Positions 23,691 through 36,200 of a DNA stretch of 64,000 nt are shown here, in pieces. The translations under genes were made by a program, and so were the position numbers. The stretch is taken from contig NC_031479.1 in NCBI RefSeq assembly GCF_000006565.2, positions 992,001 to 1,056,000 on the forward strand, given 5' to 3'. Under the pieces are notes generated by a model, which saw only the letters and a program-made list of their open reading frames with translations, was not told the DNA's origin and did no database searches. The stretch is from Toxoplasma gondii ME49. Its lineage: Eukaryota > Apicomplexa > Conoidasida > Eucoccidiorida > Sarcocystidae. The stretch's first letter is position 1; every line of letters begins with the position of its first letter.

Positions 23691-26525
23691 TCCTGCCTTC
23701 TGTAAAAAGACGATTCACCATAAAAATCGGGATGATATGCCTGCAAACGCACAGACAAGAGACAAGAAAATGTTGCAGTGAGCAGATCAGCGAACAAATG
23801 AGGCTTAGATGGGCAGCCGGCTTAGCTCCCACATTGGCTCCCGCAGAGAGGAGGTTAGCAACAACCGGAACTCGACAACTTCTGCTCACCATGTATCCGC
23901 ACCAGTCGCGACGAGCACTCGAACTCTTTTTGGATGCCGAAACGATTTTAAATGTATTCGGTTGCTCTATAAAAAAAGGGAAAGTGGTATGCTTTTTTCC
24001 TGCTCGAAAACGCTGAGAAAAGAGGGTGGTCAAGGTCGAGTCGTTTCCGATGCGACGCGCTGTAGAGAGCGTTGGGTCCGAAGCTGGTGTCGTTGCAGGG
24101 AAAAGTGTAGAGGGCGGTAGCTAGCGCATGGTTTCCGCCCTGCTGTACTAGATGGAAAATTAGAAACCTTCCCCGCGGCTTGTTGCCATGAATTCATAAA
24201 ATTATTGCGCTAGAGAAGAAATGTTCACAACGAATATGACGCGGGTCCTCGCAACAAATCGGTAGCGGAGGCCGTTCTATTGACATGCCATTCTGCAAGC
24301 ATCCTTTGCAACAAACGTCATCCGTTTGTCGTTTTTGCCCCTTTTCCGTACCACAATTTACTTTCTCTTTCCACACGGCGTTACTGTCTATGGTGTGTGT
24401 TTCTTCGAGGACACAGGGAACTCTCAGCTTTGTTTCACGGGAGGACGGTATACCTGCTCTTCGTCGAAGTCAAGTGGGATGCTGCACATCACTAGGTAGT
24501 GACAAGAATGCATGCCCCTTACACAACAAATATGATATATACACAGCAAGCAAGGGTCTCTGGTGAGAGATGCAGCAAGTGGAACACTAAATCAGTTTGT
24601 CGTAGACTATATCGTGAAATGCGTTAGGTAGCAGTGTGCCACGCCATAAACGAAGTCGTAAATGTTCAGCAGTGGCAGCCCGTCATGCGATTGCTGTTAG
24701 CGAAGACAATCCACGCGACACAAGTAAGGCATTTGGCATTCCACCTTCACATCCTCTACAGACTTTGGCTGTGTTTTGAACCCCCCTGAGTTTACGAAAC
24801 GTGGCGTGTATGAATGGCACCGACGAAAGCCATGAAGTCCCAGTCCTAGGCCGGGGATGCTCGCCTTTCCGATGACTGTAGGAGATTTAAGAACAGGCTT
24901 TCCTGTGATGTTTAGGTGAGTGAATGCCATTCTGGAACTCTGCACGTAATGTCCGCCACCTTTGTTGCACAGAAGGACAGGGGAGAAAAGATGGGTCGTG
25001 GCAGTGTGCAGAAACTTGCAGTATTGCTGTTGACAAGTGAATTCGCCCCCCCCCCTCCCTACGGCATCACGCTAATTTCTGGGTTACCTGTACATGCTAC
25101 GGACCGACCAAACGAGAGAAGTCTTGGAAACTATCAGGCCTGTGTCTCTCGGGCGTGAGCAGAATATTGAGATTCTTCCAGCAGACCGGGAAGAAACTTT
25201 GGTGTGAAGGGGATGAAAATGAGTAAGCGACAAGCACTACGGCATCCCAATGTGTCCGCTTCCACCTGACGAATTCAGCCGTTGTCCCACGGGCATCGGA
25301 GATACTGCCGAGCAAATGTGCTGTGTTCCTCGCATCGCCGCAGTCGCAGCGATCGGTGGTTCCAATACAAGGTATACATGCAAATGGGTAGTATACCGCC
25401 GTGGTTGAGCACGGACTGAAGATATGCACCTGAGGAAAAGGAAGACTACAGTGCCCACGATAAGTCGCGAGCCGCATCAGTGATTCTACTGGTTGAAGCT
25501 CTGTCCTTGATGGGGACGGCATGTCGCTCTTCGTATGTGGTACTGGACCGGACACTACTGTTGAGTACACGCGGCGCTGCTAAGTGTGCAAGGAAGCACA
25601 CGGACGATGCATGCATGGCGTACACAGCAGAATCCGAACACCAAGCGTTGCTCCGCAAGCCAGGGAATCAACACTATTTGCGACAACCGCGAGCTGTGCC
25701 TGATATTCAGAGTACCTTGAGTGCGAAGTAACCGCCGAGTAAAGAGCAAGATGTTTAAGTCTGTGCTGCTGTCTGTCATATCCATTTCCTCGTTCACCAC
25801 CACTGCTGTCTTAATTGAGAGACGTCTGATGACGCGTTGGCTGAGGTAGAGCGTGTGGTATCCCACAAATGCGGTCCGTGGCTATCTTCCTGGGGGGACC
25901 GTATGTGCCAGGACAGTCCGCGGCCCCTTAAGGCGCATCAGTGAAAACGGAGAACCGAACATTGGCAACGAAAACCGCAGTTTGCCCTGACTGCTTGCTC
26001 ACATGAAGACGGCTTCACAACGTTGTCTACAGCCACCGGCAAAATGAACATCCGCACCCGAGGACGCAAATGCACGGCTTTGCTTGCGTTTTGACATTCC
26101 ACTTAAAGCGGGTGTGTCGAGCCAGCGGGCCTTGAAGACAACGAGTGAGCAGTGTCTTTCGCCGCGACACAAAAGAAAGGCGCATGAAAAAACAAACGGG
26201 GAAACGCCAAACTGTGAAGGTGACGCTTCGATCTTCCGAATAGTCTTGGGGGAGGCGCTCCAATCCCAACTGCGTCAGCACTTTTCACGATGCAACACGC
26301 CGTGGCGGGGCGCGATGATGGCGCAGTGCGATCTACGAAAACGCTCGTGTGCACCACCTCTTCTCTTTTCGCATTCTCTGCCTCCTCTCCATCTTTCCGT
26401 ACTTCATCCCCAGAGAGAACACCTTATTTGTAATCCTCGGCTGTTTCTCGTCTACCTTCAGTAGTCTAGTAAATCTACCTCTGTTGTGCGAAAACAAAGT
26501 TTCTTTCTCGTTTCTCGCCTCCTCG
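23691..26525. other. Intergenic stretch with no recognised gene
   Basis: About 2.8 kb upstream of CAP. It includes a 25097-25570 minus-strand open frame of 157 codons and a 24697-24945 frame, neither with a recognisable domain or convincing splice signals. It probably holds the CAP promoter/5' UTR and the 3' UTR of the E2-variant gene. Confidence 0.45.
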
Positions 26526-28872
26526 TCAATACATGTCTCCCTCAGGTGGTTGGGGAAGCCGTCGATTAGCAGGGGCAGCCATTTCCTGGCGCAGAGCCGT
26601 CAAAAGGAGATCTAAAGTGTAATGTCGCTGCCACGCCCGCAGCAACGGGAAACTGCTACGCAGAACCTGACACGCAGAGAACCGTATCACAAAACCTCAG
26701 CGTTGTCTGTTGTCTCAACTACCCGTACGGGCTTGCCCCCATTCACTCCAGGTGGTAGCAACACAGAACTGACCAATGGCGGGCGACTCGCTAGCTGGAC
26801 ACGGGGATGCCTTCGCCAGATAGTGGCAAGGTTGTGGAAAACAGGGTTGTCATTCTAAATGAGGTTCGCATCTATCTGACACAATATATTACATTTGGTA
26901 CCCATCCGAAACTATGAGTGTTCTCTCCTTCGAAGCAACTGTCCCACAAAAGTAGTTGCCTCTGACATGCCAGCCAAAGGTAGCATACCGGACACATACG
27001 AACTCAAACGCGCAGAAGTATTCACCCATCCTGATTCTGAAATGAAGCACGTTGATGCGAACCTCGACAGACACCGCACAAATATCTATGATTGATCTTG
27101 CCGCCATATTCTCCCCAGGCCAACACGGTGTGTTGGCAAGAAAATGTCAGATCGACATTCGAGACTCATGTTTCCATCCAGTTCTGTTCCGCTCCCAGTG
27201 GAAAGACAGGCAAGCACTGTCATATAAACAAACTGACACGCCAACCTACCACTCCATTTGGGTCTACGGAGTGCATGTTGATGCGAGTCCGGAAGCAGAC
27301 CTCAGGTGGCTCATCAGGATAACTCGGGCCGCAGTTGATGCTGACGCAGTAAATTCTGTTTTCAAACGCCGTCTGTGAGGAACAAGAACACAAGGTGCAA
27401 GCGGCCAACATGATCGTACTATGCATCCTCTGTTTCCCTGCTAATTAAAAGCTCTTCACATCTGAGGAGTAAGCGCGTCTCCTCCGGCGGTGTATTTTCT
27501 CCTGACCGGTCCCAGTAAAAGAACTCAAATCGGCCCTAACTCTCCTTGCGATCAAGAATGACCGGTTCAGTTGCAGTCATGCTGGTACTCAGAGAATGCA
27601 CTTCCTAGCTCCAGGATCAAATCCACTGGACCACGTGGTAGTGTTGATCTCCTCGAGAAAGCTACATTTCGGAGAGCATCTAAACCGCAGATAAAATCCG
27701 CTTCCTCGACAAGTCATCTTGTGTCTCTCTGTGCTTGGCCTGGCACTAGGAAAGAGTCTTGTCGTCGATGGTGATACTTCGGGGATCCACGGAGGTGCAC
27801 AGGCAGTTACAAGGTCCCTTTTTCGCTTTAAAATTCCTAGGTTTTATTTCTTCCCGAGTCAAAAGGCTCACCCCTGGGGGCCCGAAGATGGTTCCTGACC
27901 ACTTTGTAAGCGATATGTCATCCGCTTCCTCCAGTCCGAACGATACACCTTCCGCCACTTGACCCTTTTGGCCCTTCTCCAGCTCGTCCAAAAGCCGGAA
28001 CGATCGCGGCACCACTACAGCCTACACGGACACCCACACGTCGAATCCAAAAGACGTAACAGCTGGAGTGGCTTTTCAAGTTTCTGTACGCAGTTCGTCA
28101 TAACAAACACAACTGGTTCTGCAGAAGCCGAAAGTGAACTTTCCCGGCGATAAGCGAGCACATTTGTACCGTATGTGACTGGCATTCGCGGTAGCACAGC
28201 AGAAATAGCATTTATGTTTCCACGTCTCAGGAAACTGGGCTATGTAGGATGAAGAGGAGCATCCTGTGATCGATGTAGAGAAAGAATCTGGATAGAAAGT
28301 AGTCCTCAGGGCTTCCTATCCTGTAGATTTATTTTCCTTCCCTGAAGCTTTTTTTTCAAGAAAGAGGCTCTCTTTTGTAACGCTGAATCCCATGGAACCA
28401 CACTGTGTTGCAAGCATCGAAACCGCCCCTTTTCCTCACGTGAGGCAGGGCACGGTCTCCCTCACCAGGCGCCTTTAGCGAAACGAAAACGCAGTCGCTT
28501 TATAATTTGCAAGCAATTCCCAACAACCACGCCCACTGATTCGAAAATGCGAAAAGGGGGAACGACGGACTCCTGTACTAGTGCCGGAAGTACGCAAGAC
28601 TCGGTGTCCCATGTTCGCACAAGTCGTGGTGGTCACCTACATAAGTGGTTCGCTCCTGCGGTTCCCGACTTGCCATGGTGCCATATCTACAAAGTATCGC
28701 ATTCCTAACGTTCTTTAAACAGAGGAAGTCACTGCGTGAAGTAAAAAACCTAAGAAAGCTATACCATGTAGCCCATCCCGAGAAAAGACACCGGGGCGGC
28801 GCACAGCAGAGAGAAACGTAGAGCATTGCATCGAAAAGGTGAACGGCACACGACAAAACGTACCTCCGCCAT
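26526..28872 (-). CDS. Ubiquitin-conjugating enzyme E2 variant (MMS2/UEV1 family), 5 exons
   Basis: Catalytically inactive E2-like partner that works with Ubc13 to build Lys63-linked ubiquitin chains, in DNA-damage tolerance and signalling. Model: 28864-28872 (MAE), 27872-28021, 27250-27372, 27026-27036 (11-nt microexon) and 26526-26655, summing to 423 nt (140 residues, the usual UEV size). Recognisable blocks are [65 protein letters not shown] and the diagnostic C-terminus RRLPQPPEG. There is no Cys in the HPN-type active-site position, as expected for a UEV. Exons 2, 3 and 5 are sure from similarity. Exon 1 is inferred from ATGGCGGAG|GTACGT. The microexon is inferred because exon 3 ends in phase 0 while exon 5 needs two extra bases, and a good acceptor (cttcatttcag) precedes exactly 11 usable bases. 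Confidence 0.88.
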
Positions 28873-30668
28873 TGAGTTGACTTTCAGTGAAAAAAACGTG
28901 TCGGTATGCGGTCGATATGCTTCTCTCGTAAAGTTTCGGAGTAGGCGTGGACGGCGACGACGGCGCACGCGGAAAACCGTGAAGAACCCAGCCGACACCT
29001 CTAGGCTCGAGGATGCGAGAGGCAGGGTCAGTAATTCAGCACACCGAACGACGAACACGTAGTTTGATAAATAGGCGACAGAGTAACGACCACAAACGCA
29101 AGGCCGCCCCCTGCGTTGCTCTACTTTTACTTGCCTTCAAAAGAAAAGTTGTTTCCATGAGGGAGAGAAAGCACTGTCGCCGTTGCCGACTGTTAATTGT
29201 ACAAGCCGCTCCTGGTGCGCTGAATCCGCTTTCGCGTAAGAGGATCGCATGTTTGTCTTCCCCCTTTTCGCACAGAAGCTCTCTACCTTCTGTCGTCAGA
29301 AAAGAAAAGTAGCTTATTGACCACGATCAGTGGTTCTTTGAAAGAAACCCTCCCCTTCGTTTTTCATATATTCGTGGCTCGAAAAACACTCGAGGACCGG
29401 GAGTTTCTTAGGAAAAAAACGACGGATTCTAGGAAACAGAAAAGCAGTCTGTGGTAGCAGCTGTCCGGCTGATTGCGCGTCTGCCACTTTGTAACTACGT
29501 GCGCGAGCTAACCGAACGCTTACTACTGTATTACGTACGTGCGTGTCACACCGGAGATTGACGGTGATTATCAGAGTCATGCCATCAAAGTAGATGTCCC
29601 AAGTTTGTCTAAATTTTTAGTGTATCTGGCAAGCTAGAAGGCCGTAGCTCGAGCCAAGCACCCCGCGTCGTTTCGCCGCTGGTGACGCCGTTGACGAACA
29701 AATGCTGGCGCAAATAAGGTGACATACGGCCTGCGTGAAATTCCAGAGACGCCAACTTCCGACATTTACAAAATGCACAATGGTCCATTATGCTGGTCAT
29801 GCAGAGACTTGGCGACGAGGAGTGCTGGGCGTTGCTTCAGCGCGGAGCTGAAGCTGTCTGCCAGTGGGTCACAGTCGATACTGTAGGAGAGTCTAATGGT
29901 ACTTTAAAGGGGACGCACATTGTCCGTGGTTAATCCTATCCTACCTGTCTCTCAATGCTTTTGAGCAACATAAGAGTGAGTCAAGCAACGGATTGATAGT
30001 AGTCTGTCTGAAGCGGGAGGCGTCTTCAAGTAACCGCATCATATTGGGAAGGTGACGAAACGACCGGCGCTTTTTCCTAGCGGATGTGGCGAAACTCAGC
30101 TGCTTCCGCCTTGTCCCGCTTCAACAAACCTATAAATGGGACAAATGCTTCACGGGATTGCATTCCATGAGGGGATACCTCAACATCAGCAGCTGCATAC
30201 TCCTAGGGTGTAGGTTGCAGTATCTAAGCGGACACTGTGGTGGCGTACTCCAATTCTCGTATGATGTGAATATCCTCCGGCGAGCTTGCGAGGTATTTTG
30301 GTGAATCCGGAAACACGGAGCGAAGGCATAACTTACTGCTACAGGTGCAAGTGGCACATGTAGGCTACCGAGCGCCAATTTCACTATCATATTTCCTGGT
30401 TACTACAGAAGTCCCTTTTTCATTGTTCCCATCCACGCCTTGGGTGCCTGCTGCAGCCGTCATTTAGTTTTGTGCGGCAGTGAGTTAGGGAAGACGCCAG
30501 CAGACGTTTCTCATCCACAAAAAAGAAACTTTACATTGTCTCAAAACGTCGATTTCACACGGTACTGCTTCAGCACCTGAATCTCAGGCTGCATCTCGCA
30601 GGTCATGTTATGAGAACTTGGGGAACCGAGCACCTTCGCACATGTGGTATTGGTACCGTCCTTATCAA
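28873..30668. other. Intergenic stretch with no recognised gene
   Basis: About 1.8 kb between the E2-variant start and the stop of the next minus-strand gene. It probably contains the E2-variant promoter and the 3' UTR of the secreted membrane protein. No convincing coding frame. Confidence 0.45.
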
Positions 30669-31574
30669 TCACACGACCACAAACGGTAACTCATTTGTGG
30701 AAACAAGGAAATCAGCCAGTTTCGAGAGCTCTCTCACCACTACCCTGACCTGATAGAACACCCAAATGATAGCTAAGAGAAGGGAAAACGTGCAGACCAT
30801 CCCCAGAAGGACCGTAAAATTGAAGCCAGCGGAGACGTTGAAGAAGGAAGACGCCAAACTCTGTCCCGGTTGTGTTCGTGGCACACGCTTCTTGATATGC
30901 CCAAATGAGCCTGGCAAATGGTGATATTCTGTATTCGTTACACGCCCTGCATGACCCGTCCGGCCCGTATATGACTTCGTCATCGCTGCCCTCTCAAACA
31001 GGCTCGAGGGATTATCAACCTGCGGCAGATCAAGATGTCGACTGTAAAAACTGGTGTCACGATTGGTCTCATGCCCGACTAGGCGTATGTGACTAGGGCG
31101 ACCCCACCTTAAGAGGCCCTCAACTTCACGACCTGTTTTGGGACCCCTTCGTGCTGCTGCAACACTGTCAGCTCGGTCAGAGTCCCGTTGCTTCGACTGT
31201 ATGTCATTCGCACTCGATGTCGTGAATGCATGTCTCCTCAAATTCACATTCTTTCTCTTTTGACGAAAGTTCACCTTTTGGTCCCCAGCCGCACAAGTTC
31301 GTGCCGACAGGGTGTGAACGGATACCAACTGGTGACGCGCTGGCGAGTTGCTGACTCTGAAAGCACATCTCGGGGGACCGGCATTCTCGAGAGGAATTTG
31401 ATGTTGTTGCACATCCTTGAAGATGGGGTCCCCCGTCTCATGCGAGTTTACTGGGATAGTAGGCTTGCTCGAAATGGAAGGATTCAGTTGGGTGGCATAC
31501 TCAGCCACGGACATATATAAACAGTGAAAGAGAGTCATCAGCACGCAGCAAACGGAGTACCTGCTAATTGGCAT
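30669..31574 (-). CDS. Intronless secreted single-pass membrane protein, dense-granule-like (unrecognised)
   Basis: Not recognised by family. From the ATG at 31574 the frame codes 301 residues: a signal peptide (MPISRYSVCCVLMTLFHCLY) with cleavage likely soon after, then about 220 hydrophilic residues rich in Arg, Ser, His and Asn. One strong transmembrane helix lies near residues 255-280 (FNFTVLLGMVCTFSLLLAII), followed by a short basic/hydrophobic tail ending FVVV. The frame stays open upstream to 31949, but the 31574 start is preferred because it places a signal peptide at the N-terminus. An intronless gene with signal peptide, disordered middle and one C-terminal helix is the common plan of T. 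gondii dense granule proteins, so export to the vacuole is a reasonable guess. No consensus export-cleavage motif was spotted with confidence. Confidence 0.65.
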   Translation of the reverse strand: MPISRYSVCCVLMTLFHCLYMSVAEYATQLNPSISSKPTIPVNSHETGDPIFKDVQQHQIPLENAGPPRCAFRVSNSPARHQLVSVHTLSARTCAAGDQKVNFRQKRKNVNLRRHAFTTSSANDIQSKQRDSDRADSVAAARRGPKTGREVEGLLRWGRPSHIRLVGHETNRDTSFYSRHLDLPQVDNPSSLFERAAMTKSYTGRTGHAGRVTNTEYHHLPGSFGHIKKRVPRTQPGQSLASSFFNVSAGFNFTVLLGMVCTFSLLLAIIWVFYQVRVVVRELSKLADFLVSTNELPFVVV

Positions 31575-32592
31575 CTTGCCAATGCATTTGCCAAGGCAAG
31601 TGCTTTTCAGAGCGTACTGAGAGGCAAGCGAAGAAAGGCGAACGCGCCGAGTCTGATTCGGCGCGGCCACAAAGCCTACACTTGCAGGGACAACCGGCTT
31701 TGCAAACCGACACAACGGTGTCGCAGCGACACTTTGTCTCCGTTCGTACTGGAAAAAAAGCCAGCTATACCGCCGATCGAAGTTGGAGACAGCGCGCGGC
31801 CGCATAATATTGTTTTCCGCAAGAGACACAGCCAAATGTGAACGCAGTGTGTTTGTTTTAGTCTTACTGAAGAAAACTCGACTTCTGCTCGGGAAAAGCC
31901 AAAGATAGGGGAACTGGTGAGCCACACCGTCCGTGCGCGTCATGTTCAAATGAGGCAGGACCGCTCACCGGACACCGTCCTCACCCTCTCCTGAAGAAGC
32001 AGCACTCACCGAGCAACGACTCTACTCATTCCGTAGCGCTTTTGTGCCTCCACTGATCACACACCGTCATACCACAAGCTCACGCCGAATTAGGGGCCTG
32101 TATTGAGTGGTTGACAATCTGTTTTTACAGAGCAAGTATCCACTGCCCCAAGACAACATAGTTTGCTTCACCGAGCATTGTTGGCAATCTATGGAGCGTG
32201 CTAAATTGCAAAGAGCACCGTAGCACTGTGCCTGTAGCTCGATTTTCCTGTTGCGGTTCAAGCTGTTTGTATCGGCAGCGCGATCTGGACTACGTGGGTT
32301 TGGGATCCTAGAATATCAGTGTCTTTGTAAACCCAAACCGAGCAGTTCCTACGTGTGCCCTGATTGTTGGTCGTAGACAGCAGTTGTTGTGTGCAAGATC
32401 GCGAAGCAGACAGATGTTCGGGAGCCGGCTGAAGTGGGTCTGCTTCTTGGTCGCTGTGACGCGGATGTCTTCACAGCGTTTATCGAAGTGGGCGAGCGAG
32501 GCTCCTTCGTTCAGAGAGGCAAGCCGGAGCGACGATTTGCTATGGAGAGGAAAATAACAGACAAGAAAGAAATATGGGGAAGGAGAACGTAC
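31575..32592. other. Stretch without a confirmed gene
   Basis: Promoter side of the secreted membrane protein gene, and the place where later exons of the p24-like candidate would be expected. An acceptor-like site near 32545 (cctctccatag) opens a short frame only. No later p24 exon with a transmembrane helix was found. Confidence 0.4.
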
Positions 32593-33290
32593 TTGAAACT
32601 CCCATTTGCGTTGGTCACTCATATAGTAAGAACCCGGCATGTTGAAGCACCAAGTGTGAACCCCGGCGTCGTCGTCCACCGTAATATGTGCCACTGACGC
32701 ATTCAAATTCGTACGTTCCGTTAACGCAACGTTGTCCTCTCCTGGGGCGCCTGACGTATGACAAATACATTGATTGGTACGGGCTGCTACACCTGTGTAA
32801 TGTTTGTAGGAAACTTGAGGACGAATTCAACAGAGCGTACGCCCTTGTCCAGCATTATTTGTGGTGGCTGGACGACGATAAGAGGCCAATCAGAAAGGTT
32901 AAGGGACGACTCTCCCCTGCTGCATGCTGCTGCAGAACTAAGGAATGTTTGTTGGCTCCGTGGTGACGGACAGTGGATGGAGAATGTCTTGATCGCTGCA
33001 TCGCTGTCAATGTGCCCAATCTCATCTAGTCAGCCCTGGAAATTCCTAGCTCTGCCCGTCTATTGTGTTCACGATTGCATGTGCATCTGATGTGTGGCAT
33101 TTCTGCTGGTCAGCCACAAAAGCTGCCAAAGTGGAAGTCGTCCTCTATAGCCGGCCGCTTCCGAAGAAAGTTGCATCCACGTTGTGGAAAGAACCACAGT
33201 GCCCAGCCACAGCCAGGACAACCCAACATTCGCACATCGTAATACAGCGGCTTGAACAGAATGGTGGTTGTAGCTTCTTTACTTAGAGGT
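32593..33290 (-). CDS. Possible exons of a p24/GOLD-domain-like secretory protein (partial)
   Basis: The best-supported piece is 32593-32750. After an acceptor (cgtcag) it reads a stretch with TERTNLNASVAHITVDDD, then AGVHTWCFN, and ends at a strong CAA|GTACGT donor. The spacing from a beta-strand to G-x-x-x-x-C-F-x-N, then a K-x-W-x-F strand, resembles the second half of the GOLD domain of p24 cargo receptors (TMED family). An upstream frame near 33204-33290 contains KPLYYDVRML, which would fit the preceding strand, and its phase could match through a weak GTTGTC donor at about 33204. I could not find the signal-peptide exon or the C-terminal membrane exon, so this is a fragmentary, tentative call. 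Confidence 0.28.
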
Positions 33291-36200
33291 ACTGGGTTCA
33301 TAATAGCGCGTGTTATGGGTCTGAATGGTGGTAAAAACAATCGACAAAAACCGCATCAAACAACGCAGGTACAAGCGAGTTTCCTCCCTAAAGATGCAGA
33401 GTGGTATTACACGTGTTTTATAGGGGAACAGACGAAAGCAGGCGGCGGAAGGGACGCATGTGCAACCTAAGAACACGACGGAATCACACCATCTCATCTG
33501 CACAGGTCCCCTATTAGTCACACGGGCATCCGGAATCAACATACATCGTACGGACAAAGCACCGATGGCAGAGAACGAGACAAGTCTAACGCGTTGTTGT
33601 CGTGCGGTGCAACGGTGACAAGCAAATGTTTAGCGCCAGGACTCCTAGCACTTTGTACGTAGCCTCAAGTCAGAAAGGCACAACTGTCTTCGATGAGTAT
33701 GGAATCTGCATACAATGGGAAACAGACACCACATAGCCGGGGATACTGAAGGTTACTCTCTTTCGCTGGTTTTCTGTTTGGGCATAAGAATGATTTTAGT
33801 AACCCATCAACACCCGCCGGTGGCCGGCGCCTCTGATCAGCGCGATTCCAAGTATAGAGTGGATACTGTCACATGACATCGGAAGGAAAGTTCAATCGAC
33901 ATACATCTTCCTGCCAAACATGGCAGGTAAGCCACCCCAATGGAAGTACGGCTTTGTTACCCGATTTATGTGTACGATAATTCACCTAAGAAAACATTCT
34001 TCGTTGGATACGCTTCCAAATGTATATTTTTCCTGCATACATGTATACATTCATGTGCTTGTTCGTCCTTTATTTTGCGTACCCTGGAGAGACACGTTTG
34101 CACCCCGGATAAGCTGTCTCTTTCATCCTGCTCGTAGCCGCTTGCCTCAACCATGTTGACACGTGGAATAGAGGCGCCGTTCCGTGTAAACTTTCTCGTC
34201 GGCAAGCAACTGCAACAAACCAAAGTAGGCTCATAGTGTACACACTAAGGGCATTCTAGCAGGACACACCGTAGAGACGAGCCTTTTAGCACAACTCTCA
34301 CGGCACGGTGTTTTCGTCATTTCTTCCTTCCTTTATTCCACCCTCACACCATATGAGTGTCTCCAGTCTTGTGAGGGCAGCCCACCCACACGTAATCTCC
34401 TCCAAAGCACTTTACAGACCACAACACGCCACTACTTACAAACATATAAAAACTCCGTTGCTCCTGCCGGCATTCCACCATGTTGCATTGTTTACACTGC
34501 ACCGCAGCAACAACAGAACTCTTTTCACCTGAATTCCATACTCGCTTCACTTGGAGATCCGAGTGTCCTTCCTGCGACAGTCTCCACGTTGCTACCAGAC
34601 TGAATGCAAGCACTTGAAGCCGTCATCCGGCCATCCAGCCTGCAAACACCCTCAGCATAGAGGCAGGTTGCACTCTTTGGACAGTCGTACAAGCAAGCCT
34701 GTTTATACTTCGTTCCGCATCCCTCCCTCCGCCGAGTTCCGGAGGTTGCCACATCTTCCAATATCGAACTCTACTCGTCTATACGGACACACCACGGATA
34801 AGCAGACGAAATGACAACCGGAACGAGACTGAATCCGTCTCCCGCCAACGAACTCCTCTATGTGTTCCACGGGCTGTCACCAAAATAAGGTGAAACTCAT
34901 GACTGGCGGCTCGTCCGGAAGAGAGTCACATCACACAGTTATTGCGCTTTTAAACTATGTAACAGAGATCAACCAGCTCCCATGCATCCATCTCCATTCG
35001 TTTGATCGTTTTCGTTACAAGTGACCTTTGACAGCCACGCGTATTGCTGCTTGAACATTTGCTTCGGCTGAAGCTGAGTAACAGTACCTGCCTGTGGAGT
35101 GCTGCTTCCACAATGATTCTTCGTACTATTTTGTGTATGTGTGTGTGATGTCTCAACTGCATTGACCCCTGCGAGGCGAGAGGCACCGGCCGCCTGCATA
35201 CATGAAGCCCTAGGTTCGGCAGTATTAAGGAACCGCTGCTTCCGATAATTAATGGCGCAATTTTCTACGTGTTCAACACCCGCTGGCGCCTGCTGACCAG
35301 CGAATTCAAACCAGTCCCACCAACCTTCGTAGAAAACACCCAGCGCCAAGACCAACATGTGTCCTTTGTGTGACTCCTCGCCTCCGCGCACGTGGTATAA
35401 CCGACTCATGAACTACATATCTCCAAGACAACTTAGATCCAGAAATCTACCAACACAGCCAAACTCATCGAATTCTCTAAGTAGTCCGACAGCCATACAC
35501 CTCAATACATACAAGCGTCCCTCAACCGTCCCACACTGGTGGGATTGAACGGTGTTCCCCTACTATATTGCTACGTAATGACCACTAAAACTACAGAAGG
35601 AAACCGCACAAAAATAAGTCCACCCCAGACCGTATAACCTACCTTCCTATAGAATCCCCCTGATACCTCAACACATTTTACAGCCTCTTCCCTTGGTCCC
35701 ACTCTCGTACTGCCGACTAAACAGGAAAGATCTTCGTATTATGACGCGTTTCTCCACAATCCCGCCCACTCCCCTTCGTGGTAAACGGTGGAACTAAACC
35801 GTCACAAAGCATCCGGCACGGCATTGTCTCCGCCGTTCTTCTACTACGATGACTGATGACGAAAATGGTGGACCCCCCGGAACCGACGACTCCTCTTTAC
35901 GCCCTCAGGCAACCGGTACGTTCGCTAAATATCGACCCACCCCTACCATCTACGCATTATAAAACTCGAACTGACTGACGCTGTTCTTTGAAAAGTGAAC
36001 CTGGTAACGTCCGTCAGCTATGCACTGATGACACGCCTTAATCGTTTCTCTAGGTCGTAGATTCGCCGGCCAGCAGAAAGGGCACTGCTAACTTACTCAT
36101 ATAGTGACAGAACGATCACTGAATACAGGCACCGGGTCACTGCACTCTCTCCTGCTCTTTGCAGGGCTACCTACTGGTTTCAGTGTTTTCAGAACTAAAA

